Shown: positions 46,926 to 58,590 of the stretch, in pieces | How positions within the stretch are numbered: the stretch's first letter is position 1 | Layout: every line of letters begins with the position of its first letter | Assembly (NCBI GenBank): GCA_964016885.1 | Contig: OZ024740.1 | Coordinates: 301,011,786-301,075,785 of the forward strand | DNA: 64,000 bases | Direction of reading: 5' to 3' | Source: Eledone cirrhosa | Lineage: Eukaryota; Mollusca; Cephalopoda; Octopoda; Eledonidae | The notes under the pieces: model-generated | The model's database searches: none | What the model was told of the DNA's origin: nothing | Seen by the model: only the letters and a program-made list of their open reading frames with translations | Program-made: the position numbers and the translations under genes

Positions 46926-47800
46926 AATTCTGTGAGGAAGTACAATTCGATATTAAATATGATTTCCTAAGTGATGTCGTCTTTTTGTCAATCGTTGATA
47001 TCGTTAAATCACTTCTCAAATATACACCATTCCTGTGCATATTATAATATTATATATTAGTGAAAATATGATTAATTAAGCTTCAACCATCTGTAGTCTG
47101 AACTATCGAAAGATTTGAAAAAAACACAAATAGTATCCATATCAGAGCTGTTATTAATATAGACACGTACCAAGATGGAAATATGATGAACTTTGCTTTG
47201 GCATAATAGGCATATTCTTGGTGTATGTTATTAAAAAGGAGATTAGTATCATCAGTGATACTGATTCTAATAACTTTTTAATTACACATTCTAAACGTAA
47301 TGGTTGATGTAAAATGTTGTAAAGTGTAAGAGGCTTTGAGGAACGATGAAGATAGATAGATACAGAGGGAGAGATTAAGAGAGAGAGTGAAAGATAGCGA
47401 GAGAGAGCGAATGGTGTGCCAGTTAGTAAATGTATTAGTACATGAATCATTGGGTCACGATGGAAGATTATATGGAATTAGTAGTTCTAAGTGTTCGAAG
47501 AAGGCAAGTTGGTGGATGTTAATTTTTAATTTAGTTTAACCCGGAGAGAACTAAATTGTGAACAAAACCGTTCAACCTCTAATCAACTGAGAATTGTACA
47601 CGACATTGGTTCACAGTAGTACATCTTCCAAGGTCTCATTTACGAGCTCGGTAGATTATGTAGTCATATTTTCATTTGAAACCTCAGGGAAACATTCTAA
47701 TACTTTCACAAAGCAGACTGTGATATATGTCGATTAGTAAATGGCAGCAAATGATGATATGTTGATTTAGTGTGCCACTGTCATTTTCTTTCTCTATTTA
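46926..47800. other. AT-rich DNA without a recognised gene
   Basis: A minus-strand frame rich in serine and leucine at 47,154-47,450 overlaps a GA-rich patch and has no family motif. Confidence 0.35.
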
Positions 47801-47879
47801 ATATAAAGGTATAATGCTAATGACAATCAAAATCACTCCGAGTTATATATAGTCGATGAAGATATTATTATTCTGGAAC

Positions 47880-48300
47880 TACGAGAAGCAATAGATATTG
47901 TATTTAAAGGCAATTCCCCATCATACTTTAGTACATAATCAAAAGAATACCTGAAAATACGAGGGCATTCCTCTCCATCTTGTCTACAGCTAACAAGGAC
48001 TCCAAAGTTAGCATTCGTGCCACTAAGATTGCTTTCAACTATTAGCTTTTGTTTGCATTGAGACCACTTTAAAATAAATAATATTTGCTATATGGGCATA
48101 TGCCGCAGTCAAATCAATGTACACTGCAATAAATATATCCCAATACTTCACAATCCATACTATGCTTTGCTTATGTTTCTCTCGTATGAGTTCTACATTC
48201 TGCCAATTACAATCTCAGGTAGTATCCATCTCAAACAATGTCCAATGGACAGACCTTGAGTGGTAGCTGCTAAGCTCCTTATTCCTTTCTTGAAGAAACA
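47880..48300 (-). mobile_element. Worn LINE RT fragment, motif A region, reverse strand
   Basis: The minus strand reads FIAVYIDLTAAYAHIANIIY at about 48,140-48,080. This matches RT motif A of LINEs whose active form has 'FVDLTAAYDTVW'; the catalytic first Asp is present. Preceding residues EREKHKQ-like and following residues ending GELP fit the same protein, with stops. The identification rests on one strong motif and weak flanks. Confidence 0.45.
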
Positions 48301-48499
48301 TGAGATGCTTGCACGTAACCACTCAGTCGTTACAGGTAACAAATTCCATATCAATGCCAAGAACACACATATTGCAGTTACGAAATACCGATATTAGCAA
48401 AATGCGCAAATCTGATGTGAATATCAGGCTAAATTGAAAGAAACCACTGAGATAAGACAATTAGATCACCCAGACATACATATATTTAGGAATCAATGA

Positions 48500-48822
48500 T
48501 TTAGACAGGTGTCAACATATTGACAAAAACAGTATTTCGCCGACGACATTGTATTGTTATATCATATTGAGCAAATGATCAGGTGACACGGCGATTCAGG
48601 TAAAAAATTATGATACAAATTCAGAAATTACAAAATCTAACAGCGTACGACGAATACAATTATCTAGTATCCGAATGGAAGTTGTGGAGACCTTCTCACA
48701 CAGGGCATTAGTAATTGAAATATTGGGAAGAGATTCTGAGATGAGCCACACGTATGCAGTAAATTAAAGAAACATTGAGATACAGATGAATTTCTGGATA
48801 GCAGAATGTCATATTTAGAGTA
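48500..48822 (+). mobile_element. Worn LINE RT fragment, FADD region
   Basis: From 48,530, QYFADDIVLLYHIEQMIR contains the RT motif C (FADD). Further on, after frame changes, MEVVETFSHRALVIEILGRD, SEMS corresponds to the 'VE.F.YLGS.I...G....EI' block that follows in many non-LTR elements. There are stops at several places. It is a different element from the motif A fragment on the other strand. It is cut by the SINE at 48,828. Confidence 0.6.
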
Positions 48823-49030
48823 TTAATTGTTTCTACTTTTAGCATAAGGCCAGCAGTTAAACCAGTGCATTACTGGTACTTTATTTTATCGACCCCGTAA
48901 GGATGAGAGGCAAAGTTAACCTCGGTGGAATTTGAATTCAGATCATAAATGGCCGTAATTTTATGCTGCAAAGAATGGCGTCCGACGCTCTACCGATACT
49001 GACAATCCCGCCCATATTCAGAATAATAAT
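48810..49030 (-). mobile_element. tRNA-derived SINE
   Basis: The body is about 48,828-49,012, related to the copies at 12,621 and 29,901 (TTATTTTATCGACCCCGTAA, GAGGCAAAGTTAACCTCGG). The flanks 48,810-48,827 and 49,013-49,030 agree at 15 of 18 bases, an aged target duplication. Confidence 0.8.
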
Positions 49031-49375
49031 CTCCGACTTACCAAGACTATATCGTTTTTCACCAAATTGCTCGTATTTCTCCCGATTTAAATATCATCTT
49101 ACGGAATGTTTACTCTTTTATTACATTTGGCGAAAAAAAGAAAAAAAACATACTTTGCAGAAATGTGTCGAAAATGCTGTGCCCCTATTAGCACGATCTA
49201 AGACTAGTACTTCTTGCAAATTCAGATCTTATGTTGAAAGAACATGTATGGCCACTTGTGCTGTATCATCCAAAAATCCATTTTGTTATATATCTCCATG
49301 ATGAAATTATGAAGAACGACCATACTAATATATATCATGACATAATTCTATCAAAGGTCTTACATATACAACTTT
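49031..49375. other. Unassigned stretch
   Basis: The frame 48,963-49,301 begins inside the SINE and has no recognisable motif. Confidence 0.3.
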
Positions 49376-49379
49376 ATAT

Positions 49380-49531
<152 letters not shown>

Positions 49532-49636
49532 ATGAATAAAAATGGCGTAAACAATACAACACAATAGGAGGAAACATGATAATAGTGCCATTGATGATGT
49601 TGCAGATGTGCAACGAAAGAACATTGTTAGACTATA

Positions 49637-50000
49637 TATATATTGGTAAACGGAAAAGAAAATGCTGACAAATTATTCACAGTGAAAAATAGTTTAATTA
49701 GGAATAAGTGAGAATTAGTAATAGTATTGGTTAGTATTCAGTTTTGGATTTAAATTTTACCGGTTCCGCATTTCTAATGCTTTTCAAAAATAATTTTGAG
49801 ATAGAGCGTCCGTGATGTTTGCTCTAATCTGATTGGTATTGGAAATTCTACCTGTTTTTATGTAAAAAAAGCGGCTCCAGCAGTATTAAAATAAGTTTCG
49901 CGCCAATTCGTGTTGCAAAAATTCTTGTGGTCAAAACAATTTTGATTGGTCGGTAGAGGTCATGTGAATGTTAAAAATTGATTTTGCGCCAAATGTAGGT
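49637..50000 (+). repeat. Copy of the 'GGTAAACGGAA' fold-back family
   Basis: TATTGGTAAACGGAA, ATGCTGACAAATT, GTTTAATTAGGAATAA, ATTTTACCGGTTCCGCATTT and AATAATTTTGAGATAGAG match in order the arm of the palindrome at 59,678-59,880. This single copy continues beyond the palindrome centre with CTGATTGGTATTGG. It is unidentified as to class. Confidence 0.8.
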
Positions 50001-50275
50001 TTGTGTCGGCTGATTGAGAAGTCACTGAAAAATAAGTATTTCAAAACAAATATGTGTGTGTATGTGTGTGTGTGTGTAGTAGTAGTAGTAAAGAGTTTCG
50101 TTGTTGTGATAATTGTCAGCAGGGATGTGTGTGCGAACCGCAGCTTGTTGACAGTTCAAATGCCTATTAAGACAAGTGTGTGTGTGTGTAGCGGAGTAAT
50201 TCGTGGTAGAGGGATGGTCAGTAGGAATGTGTCTGTAAGTGTGTGGGGAATATTGTAACATGTTAAAAGATATTT
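50001..50275. other. Unassigned GT-rich stretch
   Basis: Short TG runs and an (AGT)n patch (50,078-50,092). It may be the rest of the preceding repeat. Confidence 0.35.
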
Positions 50276-50299
50276 TTATATATCTATATATAACTATAT

Positions 50300-50426
<127 letters not shown>

Positions 50427-50596
50427 CATCTGTACTTTTAACCGTTGGTCAGTGAATGATAAACTTTGATTGCCAAATAAATTAGCTATGGAGATATAAC
50501 AGATGCAGAAGCAAAAACCGACCCCAAACAGTGAGTGTGTTCTGTTATTATTTCTGGCAATATTATTACAACAATATGACCCTCCCTAAGTATAAC

Positions 50597-50599
<3 letters not shown>

Positions 50600-50686
<87 letters not shown>
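50600..50686. repeat. (TA)n microsatellite
   Basis: TA repeats directly adjoining the large inverted repeat. Confidence 0.95.
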
Positions 50687-50688
<2 letters not shown>

Positions 50689-51750
50689 AACCAGTAAGAC
50701 CCCGACGGCTGAGCTCAAGCCGTTTCGACGGCTAATTCTGGACTAAATGAAAATGTATCCTGGTATTTAAATAGCCGATCTTCTCAAGGGGTAATTCCAT
50801 ATATGGTCAAAGTGATTGTCAAAAATCAGTAGTAATTCTGTGATTGCAAATTAGTAGGGGAGATGGTGGCTAAACCTGCCAGTAGGAGAAAGAGGGGAGG
50901 GGGTGGAGTAGACCCAATCAAGCGTTGGTAGTGCCAGCTACAGCTGGGCATGAGGTCAAAGAAGATACTGGGGAGGGGGAGGAAGTCGGAACGGTAGGTA
51001 GAACAATGGGGGGTAAAAATATATATGAAAGAAAAAATACTGAGAGTGAAGAAAAGCGGATAAGTGTAAAGAAAAAAGTAAAGCAAGTTCTACGACCTAG
51101 GTCTCTAGCTATTGTTAGGCTAGAATAAATAAAGAAAGAAAGAAAGAAAGAAGTAAAGAAAGAAATAAAGAAATAACGAAATAAGTAAATGAAATAGGTG
51201 GGACGGAATAGGCAAGGACCCTTTTAAGAGGTATAAGTACGTAAATGATACGGTGACGGTTCAACAAATGGGGCCTTTCTTTCTTTATTTATTTATTTAT
51301 TCTAGCCTAACAATAGCTAGAGACCTAGGTCGTAGAACTTGCTTTACTTTTTTCTTTACACTTATCCGCTTTTCTTCACTCTCAGTATTTTTTCTTTCAT
51401 ATATATTTTTACCCCCCATTGTTCTACCTACCGTTCCGACTTCCTCCCCCTCCCCCTCCCCCTCCCCAGTATCTTCTTTGACCTCATACCCAGCTGTAGC
51501 TGGCACTACCAACGCTTGATTGGGTCTACTCCACCCCCTCCCATCTTTCTCCTACTGGCAGATTTAGCCACCATCTCCCCTACTAATTTGCAATCACAGA
51601 ATTACTACTGATTTTTGACAATCACTTTGACCATATATGGAATTACCCCTTGAGAAGATCGGCTATTTAAATACCAGGATAAATTTTCATTTAGTCCAGA
51701 ATTAGTCGTCGAAACGGCTTGAGCTCAGCCGTCGGGGTCTTACTGGTTCC
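50687..51750. repeat. Large inverted repeat, arms about 464 and 478 bp
   Basis: 50,687-51,150 is the reverse complement of 51,273-51,750. The main difference is an expanded CTCCCC run in the right arm (51,445-51,470) and a few substitutions. The spacer is about 120 bp. Each arm ends in GGAACCAGTAAGACCCCGAC (left) or its complement, contains the CGACGGCTGAGCTCAAGCCG family word, and has an (AAAG)n edge next to the spacer. The mirrored 86-90 residue frames in the arms look incidental. Confidence 0.95.
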
Positions 51751-51829
51751 TATTACCCACTCTACTACCCCAAGTATTGAGTACTTTGGTGCGTTATGGT
51801 CCACCTGGTTCCTTACCACATTTCCTTCG

Positions 51830-51860
<31 letters not shown>
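51751..51860 (-). repeat. Outer part of the 'CGACGGCTGAGC' repeat and (TA)n
   Basis: TATTACCCACTCTACTACCC and GGTGCGTTATGGTCCACC are the reverse complement of words at 18,760-18,830, so the right arm extends into a fuller family copy. It ends in TA repeats. Confidence 0.75.
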
Positions 51861-51863
<3 letters not shown>

Positions 51864-52114
51864 GATAGATGACTAAATCCTATAAATATCAATGTTGCAA
51901 TGAACAAATCATAGATATATTAAACAATTCTAATATTTTACATTCTCTATGAATATAATGTGAATGAATATATAATTGGATGCATTTAAAAAGCATGAAA
52001 ATCTCGTAAATGTTTCAATTTTGGATATAAGTAAACGTATTAGAAAAAATTGAAATTGAAGTCGACAGGAGAACATAATGTAAGAGATGTATTATTGTTA
52101 TGCCACGATTTCGT

Positions 52115-52400
52115 GTCGCTAGAACATTAGATAGAATGCTTTGCGGCATTCCTTCCGGCTCTATGCTCATCCCGTGTAAATCCCGCTGTCAGCTGTGCTT
52201 TTCATTACCATGAAGAGGTTCAAAATATTGACAGTCTCCTACTGGGATCGAATTTTCCTCTATTTATATTTCATTTCCTTCACTTTTTGACTTCTTCTAG
52301 AAGAGATCTACTGTACTCAGGCTTGGGGAGGTGATTGGCCGCCCCATATTTAAAAGTAGGACCAATGTGGCACTTCTACAACCCCCTCAGAAAATTACGG
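52115..52400 (+). mobile_element. Worn tRNA-derived SINE-like repeat, first of two
   Basis: TTAGATAGAATGCTTTGCGG, CATTCCTTCCGGCTCTATGC and GTGTAAATCCCGCTG (B-box region) follow the SINE order. The downstream words AGAAGAGATCTACTGTACTC and GGGGAGGTGATTGGCC are shared with the next copy. Confidence 0.6.
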
Positions 52401-52699
52401 CTCCATAGCGTACAATTATTTCAAATTTGCTATAGATCAGTATTTACATGTTAATGTGTTATTTTTTTTCATATATACGTTAATAATTTCCACGTATAAC
52501 GCCATCGGTAAAATACCGTTGTATATTTTTTTATTTTATAAATTTACGAGTTATTTGGAAATGTTTGAGACCGGAAGTCTTGGTATCATTTATATGCTGT
52601 GTTGTTTGAAACATAGCTTAGACAATATAATCCAACAATATTAAAACAATTTAAACAAATAAAAATACTTTTATTTTATGACGTGTTATATATTTGTAT

Positions 52700-53000
52700 A
52701 CAGTAGTAATGCTGTAAATTGGGAGAGTCGGATAGAATGTTTTACGGTATTCGTTGTGGATCTTTGCTCTAAGAGTTAAAATCCCACCGAGGTCATGCAT
52801 GTCATTCATTTAAGGCTGATAAAAAATTAACAGTCTAGTACAGGAGTCAGTTCTTCCTCTATATCTTTTCTCGCTACGTTTCCCCCACTCTCTACCCTTC
52901 TCTGGAAGAAAGCTGCTGTGTTCAGATATGAAGAGCAGATTGGCTTCTCCAGGTTATATAATGCCCTAGAAACGCTGTATATATTGCACCCCGATGATTT
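52700..53000 (+). mobile_element. Worn tRNA-derived SINE-like repeat, second of two
   Basis: AGAGTCGGATAGAATGTTTTACGG, GATCTTTGCTC and GTTAAAATCCCACCGAGG (B-box) correspond to the copy about 595 bp upstream, as do GAAGAAAGCTGCTGTGTTCA and AGATTGGCTTCTCC. The two are diverged, so any duplication is old. Confidence 0.6.
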
Positions 53001-53869
53001 CCCAGGAATTACGGGTCCATACATACATACAGTAGCAATTAATATTACGTATACAAATGTAAGCAACGAACACATCGGTGTGCAAAGAGAGTCGTTAAAA
53101 GTCTATATGCAGTTCTAAAATTAAGAATTATAACAGCATTTATGTCTGATATTTTAACAAATATTTGAATTCATAACAATGATTGCTAGCATGATAGATG
53201 TTCTATTAACACAAAGAAGCAATTCAGAGATAAAATACCCAGTAAATATTTTAGTTATCAAATTGCAAACATTTGTCTACTCATAACATATTTGAAAAGT
53301 ATTGCTGGATGCATTAGGGTCATTGAGGTCATGGGACTAGAGAAACTTGACAGAAGTAGAAGGCTGATTAACGTTATGTAAGTGGAAACAACGATGTGAA
53401 CCTCATGCTTTTCGGACAGTCGGGGGAGACATATCATGAAATTGCCACGTGCACTCGTATTTTTAAGGGTAGGATACGCAATGATGTACCCATTGTGGGA
53501 TCATCCAGTGAAACATCATGTGAGGTAGGAGTATTATACTTCCTCCTCTGCCCGCAATACATCGATAAATATTTGATAGACTAAATCAATGTGCCTCAGG
53601 ATACAAATTATATGAAATTATTATTATTAGAATATACATCGATGCAAACAATTCGCATGGAACATGGTGAAGGATAAATCGTAGGGAATTACTGTGGAAT
53701 GAGCAAGTCTTTGTAGGTAATGGTTGTAGTAATCGTGTGACCAAATAAATGATATTATTACAAAATTTAACAGAAGTAGGACATTTAAGATGACTAATGC
53801 ACGTTAGTTATGTTGGAAGTAAACAATAGGAAGGTGAATTATTCCAGTAGTTCATGTATTTCATAACTT
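53001..53869. other. AT-rich DNA without a recognised feature
   Basis: I see no motif in the short frames. Confidence 0.35.
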
Positions 53870-54776
53870 ATAGTTAAAAAGTTGTGGCACGCCGCCCATG
53901 CTTTGCTCTTCCTCTGAACCACATCATCTTCCGTATACCCAATCTTTGCTCCCAAATACAGGAAGTCCTCAACCAATTCTAGCGGCTTCCCGCCTACATT
54001 AGTCATCCCCTCTGGCTTCTCAACATTCTTTACCAGATATTTTGTTTTAGTCTCATTAATTCTCATCCCCACACTCATCGACACAGTCTGAACCTCCCGC
54101 ATCAAATCCTCTGCCTCCTTCACTGTATTTGTTACCAAAACTATGTCGTCGGCAAATTCAGCATCTGATACCGTTTTCGCCTTAACTCTCCTGCTCTGAG
54201 CCGGTACTACAGTAAAGCCAGAGTCCTGGTGTTTCTCCAGTGCAAGGCGCATACAATAGTCCACTACGATGATAAAATCTTTAGATCGGTGTGGAAGTCG
54301 GACCATAGTAAAGACCTGAAAATCCGCCTCTTCATTGCAGTAGTGGAGTCTGTGCTGCTGTGCGGGTCTGAGACCTGGACACTGACCAAGAAACTCACTC
54401 AGATGGTGGATGGGTACTACACGAGAATGTTGAGGATGGCTCTGAACATTAATCAGTATACACTGAGGATGAAAAACTCAGAGCTCTATGGGAGCTTCCC
54501 AAAAGACAGCTCAAAAGTGACACAGAGGTGACTGAGGTTAGCTGGACATGCTCACCGACATCCAGAGTTGACATTGCACTCAGCGCTCCTGTGGGAGCCC
54601 CTACATGGACACACTGGAAGAGGAAGACCAAGGTTAACGTATGTTGATGCCCTAAGGACAGACACTGGTCTGTTGGAGTCGCAGGACATGGCAGCGATAA
54701 TGAGGTACAGAGACCGCTGGAGAGAACTCGTCCATGGATCTCGGGAATTTTACCCGCCCTAGATAGATAGTTAAAA
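53870..54776. mobile_element. LINE insertion with 5' inversion and 10-bp target duplication
   Basis: Two parts of one element lie head to head. Part 1 (54,275 down to 53,880, minus strand) encodes RT: FIIVVDYCMRLALEKHQDSG, AEFADDIVLVTNTVKEAEDL (motif C FADD) and LVEDFLYLGAKIGYTEDDVV, QRKSKAWAACHNF. Part 2 (about 54,270-54,764, plus strand) encodes what should follow: IFRSVWKSDHSKDLKIRLF, VESVLLCGSETWTLTKKLTQ, YTRMLRMALN, then RLRLAGHAHRHPEL and GRGRPRLTYVDALRTDTG with one internal stop. ATAGTTAAAA flanks the whole at 53,870-53,879 and 54,767-54,776. This is the classic product of twin priming. The clade is probably RTE-like or a near relative. The insertion is dead on arrival, and a shorter relative lies at 17,006. 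Confidence 0.85.
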
Positions 54777-55640
54777 TTACGTTGTTCTCTGATGTTCGAT
54801 CACTTTATTATATTTGACAATGCACCTATTTTCACCTTCTCCATATTCAATAATTAGTGCACAACATAACGAGTAAAATTATGGGAGAACAGGTATATCA
54901 GTACTTATTAAACAAAATTTATTCTGGGCGTAATCATATTGCTTCAACGATTTATAGTTCTGAGATCGAATTGAATCAATAAGCTCCGAAGATAATATTT
55001 GAAAGAGAACGTATTAGAAATGCAGATACAATTGGAATATGTTTTTGTTTTCGCATAATGTCATCTATTCTGGTTGCGTCATGTTTCAAAGTACCGATCA
55101 CACACATTGACCCAACTCAGTACTTGAAGGTAGGAATAGATGAATTGTAAAATCTGTTGAATAGTTTACCTGCAAAATAATCTTAGGTGGCTTCTAAAGT
55201 AGTGTGAGTTGCTTTACATACGCTATCACAGTTAACGGAGGGTTGAGAATAAGAGAAACATTTCTACTAATTGCAGATATTCTAAACAAATAAATTGAGG
55301 TAGTCATTTACAATTTAGCTATAAGACGTAAAAAATTGCGCATGCTTAATTATAATGTAATTATATTCACCACCGTTTCTGGTAAAAAGTAAACTCATTT
55401 AATATGCATATAGTAAAATGAAATATTAAAGTGCATATAAATTGTGTCACTACGTATCATTGAGAAATTAAAATATAAATTAAATCAGAAAAATATGAAC
55501 AGCATCGTTTTCATTGATACTACTCATCTACAAGTGAATGCAGTGTATATGATATGCTCTAAATGAATATGTGATAGCAGCTTAAACAACACACACATTC
55601 ATTCTTAAAAAAACACATAAACAGATATGTATATACATGT
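54777..55640. other. AT-rich DNA without a recognised feature
   Basis: No motif or repeat is seen. Confidence 0.35.
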
Positions 55641-55643
55641 GTT

Positions 55644-55644
<1 letters not shown>

Positions 55645-55680
<36 letters not shown>
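55645..55680. repeat. (TA)n microsatellite
   Basis: Short TA run. Confidence 0.9.
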
Positions 55681-55682
<2 letters not shown>

Positions 55683-55889
55683 AAATGTATGTTAAAGTTA
55701 GAGACAGGGAATCTAGAATAAGGTCGATGAATTGCCGACAGAATATAAAATATTTATTTTATATATTACAACACACTGAATTGAAACGCTTTGAAGCATA
55801 TTTTAACAAAAATATCTGTTCTACTCAGTTACTTTCATACTACTATAAACATTAACACCCGCGCTCATTCATCGACAGTCGCCCAACAC

Positions 55890-55891
55890 AC

Positions 55892-55942
<51 letters not shown>

Positions 55943-56045
55943 CATACTCACACACACATGCACACACATACACACACACGCGCGCACCCTTCCCCTATAT
56001 ATATATACATATATATATATATATAGATATATATATATATATATA
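55890..56045. repeat. (CA)n-(TA)n microsatellite
   Basis: CA repeats with variant units, then TA. Confidence 0.9.
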
Positions 56046-57520
56046 CGCAACTACTCTACTTACTCTTATTCTGCTTTCAGTTATTAAAAGCGTAATTAAT
56101 ATATCAAGCAATTTCTTACTTGCTTACCCACTGTACTTCACACGAATCGATTTTTCCTTGTGATAAACACATTATCGATTTGGTATCAGCTTAGCCGACC
56201 TATCAGAGCGCATGTTGTCATGGTAACCAAAAATACATTTAATAAGAACGAAATAAATAATATGATAAAATGAAAATAAGACCAGCCTCTGTAGAATTCT
56301 AAAGATTCAGCACAAACCTACAGTTCATTAAGCTATTTTCGTGTAAAAAATATCAAACAAAAAAGTGAATAAAGGAATAATATTAAAAGAAAAAAAATAT
56401 AGAAATGATGTATTACTGTCTAGAATAATATGTAGAATATGTTTGATTATCAGGCAGATATGATGCGTTAATGAGATGTATTTTTACATTGAGGAAATTT
56501 AGTGTGGTTTCAAACATATGCGTCTGGCATTGAGACATATTAAAACATGAATAGAGAATAGAACGTATCTTGCAATAGGTTAATATGTATAAGATATTAT
56601 CTTGTTAACTTTTGAAGTATTAATTAAATATGAAATAAATTTAGCCACCTACATTATTACTCCCACTTTCTCTTATATTTATATATTTGTGTGTGTTTGT
56701 ATAATTATGTATAATTTTGTATAATTGTGTAAACACATGAGTATATATGTATATTTGTATGTATACAAACGATATGTATGTAATGAAACGTAACTGGTTC
56801 TGTGGATGTTCAACTGAACTAATAGCACGTTACATTAGTGACTATGTGGCATACACTAGTAACCACGAAATAATCGGCAAGCAAAATAAGTGTTACATGG
56901 TGTGTAAAAGGCTGCAAATTTTAGTTATAACTTAAAACCACGACGTGGGATCCATACATCATACGTGTCACGAATTATATTGAATATTTGTTTCAGTACA
57001 GGCAATAGCAAAATATCTTTACTAAGGAATCTAAATACTGCGGCCGAACTTGATTGCTTGAACTTGAAGCTAACTGATACATCCCAACCGTGCAGCTGGA
57101 TTGCAATGTCTGTGACAAATGAGTTCATCCTTTCCCTTCTAATAACACCGTGTAACAAAAAAGTATTTTTTCTCTGTTCTTGACTTGTAATCACTTTTTT
57201 TGTGTTGCTTAGGTCCCAAATGAAAAAAAAGTGCTATTAAACGGTTAAAAGTTTGTGTTTGTAAACATTCTAAGCTATTCACTAGAATTATTTGTATGCT
57301 GGATTTTACGTTGTATGTAAGTTTAAGTTGCTTATGTTAAATGATTTTTTGTATATGTTTCAGGTTAAATTAAAATTATAAAATAAAGAGTAATACCTAA
57401 AGAAAATGATAAAAGTGCAATAAAGTATAAAATTGTTAAAAAGTGGATTAAAGAGATTTATTGATACTGGATTTTCGCACGCTGAATAAAGGGTAAGTTG
57501 TGTTTTAAGCATTCGTATCC
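56046..57520. other. AT-rich DNA, upstream of the pseudogene
   Basis: No motif is recognised. The stretch 57,180-57,520 may contain the worn 5' region of the following pseudogene. Confidence 0.35.
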
Positions 57521-57523
57521 AGG

Positions 57524-58590
57524 ATGAAGCAGTGGAACTTGGCCAAGGAGGAACTGCAGGTGACAAGTCAGAGAAGTCAACACGAACCTTTCTCAGGCTT
57601 TTACACTCTTAGGGATGGCCTCTGCTTCTGTCATGACGTGCCTGGACTGTTTGACGTTATTGGGGTGCCGTTTGTGCCCAAGGACCGGCAGCTATTTATA
57701 GACAGCTCCACCACAAGTTTGAAGGCTGTCCTCCTCCACAATGGAAACAAGTTCCCGGCACTGTCCCTAGCTCATTCAGTCTGCCTGAAGAAAGATTACT
57801 ACAGTGTGAAAGTCCTCTTGGAAGCTCTGCAATACAACCAGTACAATTGGGAAATCATTTGAGACTTCAAGATGGTGGCTTTCCTGCTTGGACTCCAATG
57901 AGGCTTTGTCAAATTCCAATGCTTCCTCTCCCTTTGCGACAGCAGAGACACCTCTGACCACTACAAAAGAAAGAACTGGGAGCAACGAACATAATTTGTA
58001 GTTGGGAGCCAGAACATCATGTGGGAGCCACTGGTTGATCCCAGGATTGTGCTCATGCCGCCACTGCACATTAAGTTGGGGTTGATGAAGCAGTTTGTAA
58101 AGGCTCTCAAACAATAATCAGCCGCTTTTAAGTACCTTTTTGAATTCTTCCCCAAGTTATCTGAGGCCAAACTCAAAGGTGGAATTTTTGTTGGATGTCA
58201 GGTATGGAAGGTGTTTGAGTCTACAGAGTTCTCCAATCAGCTCAATAGGATTGAGAGAACAGCATGAAACAGTGTCAAGGCTTCCTGGGCACCTACAGAG
58301 CTGATAACTACCAGCAACTGGTGCAGGATCTGATAAAGGCTTTTGGCGCCATGGGATGCAGGATGTCGCTTAAACTCCATATGCTGGACGCTCACCTGGA
58401 AAAATTCAAGGACAATATGGGCGCCTACTCAGAAGAACAAGGTGAACGATTCCACCAAGATGTGAAAGAGATATAGCGGAGGTACCAGGCCCACTACAAT
58501 GAAAAACATGATGGCGGACTATATCTGGGGCTAGTGCTGGAGTGTGACCTGGACTACAACCGCAAATCCAGGAAATCCAACCATTTCTGA
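57524..58590 (+). pseudogene. Broken copy of a multi-copy uncharacterised animal gene family
   Basis: Frame 2 reads GLCFCHDVPGLFDVIGVPFV, DRQLFIDSSTTSLKAVLLHN, GNKFPALSLAHSV, then after stops LVDPRIVLMPPLHIKLGLMK and QFVKAL, AFKYLFEFFPKLSEAKLKGG. Frame 1 takes over at about 58,264 with NFLG-like GFLGTYRADNYQQLVQDLIK, MGCRMSLKLHMLDAHLEKFK and EEQGERFHQDVKEI. From memory these blocks ('W.LFIDSS..SLK.VLLHNGN', 'LPPLHIKLGLMK.FVKAL', 'MS.K.H.L..H...F..N.G..SEEQGERFHQD') define a large family in insects, cnidarians and molluscs of unknown function that looks transposon-spread. At least six stops and one frameshift are present. There are no introns in the reading. It is probably a dead copy. Confidence 0.7.

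Noticed and set aside
50826..51611. Two mirrored 86-90 codon frames as a duplicated gene
   Set aside because: They lie in opposite arms of the inverted repeat and have no family motif or codon signal; the mirror image alone explains them.
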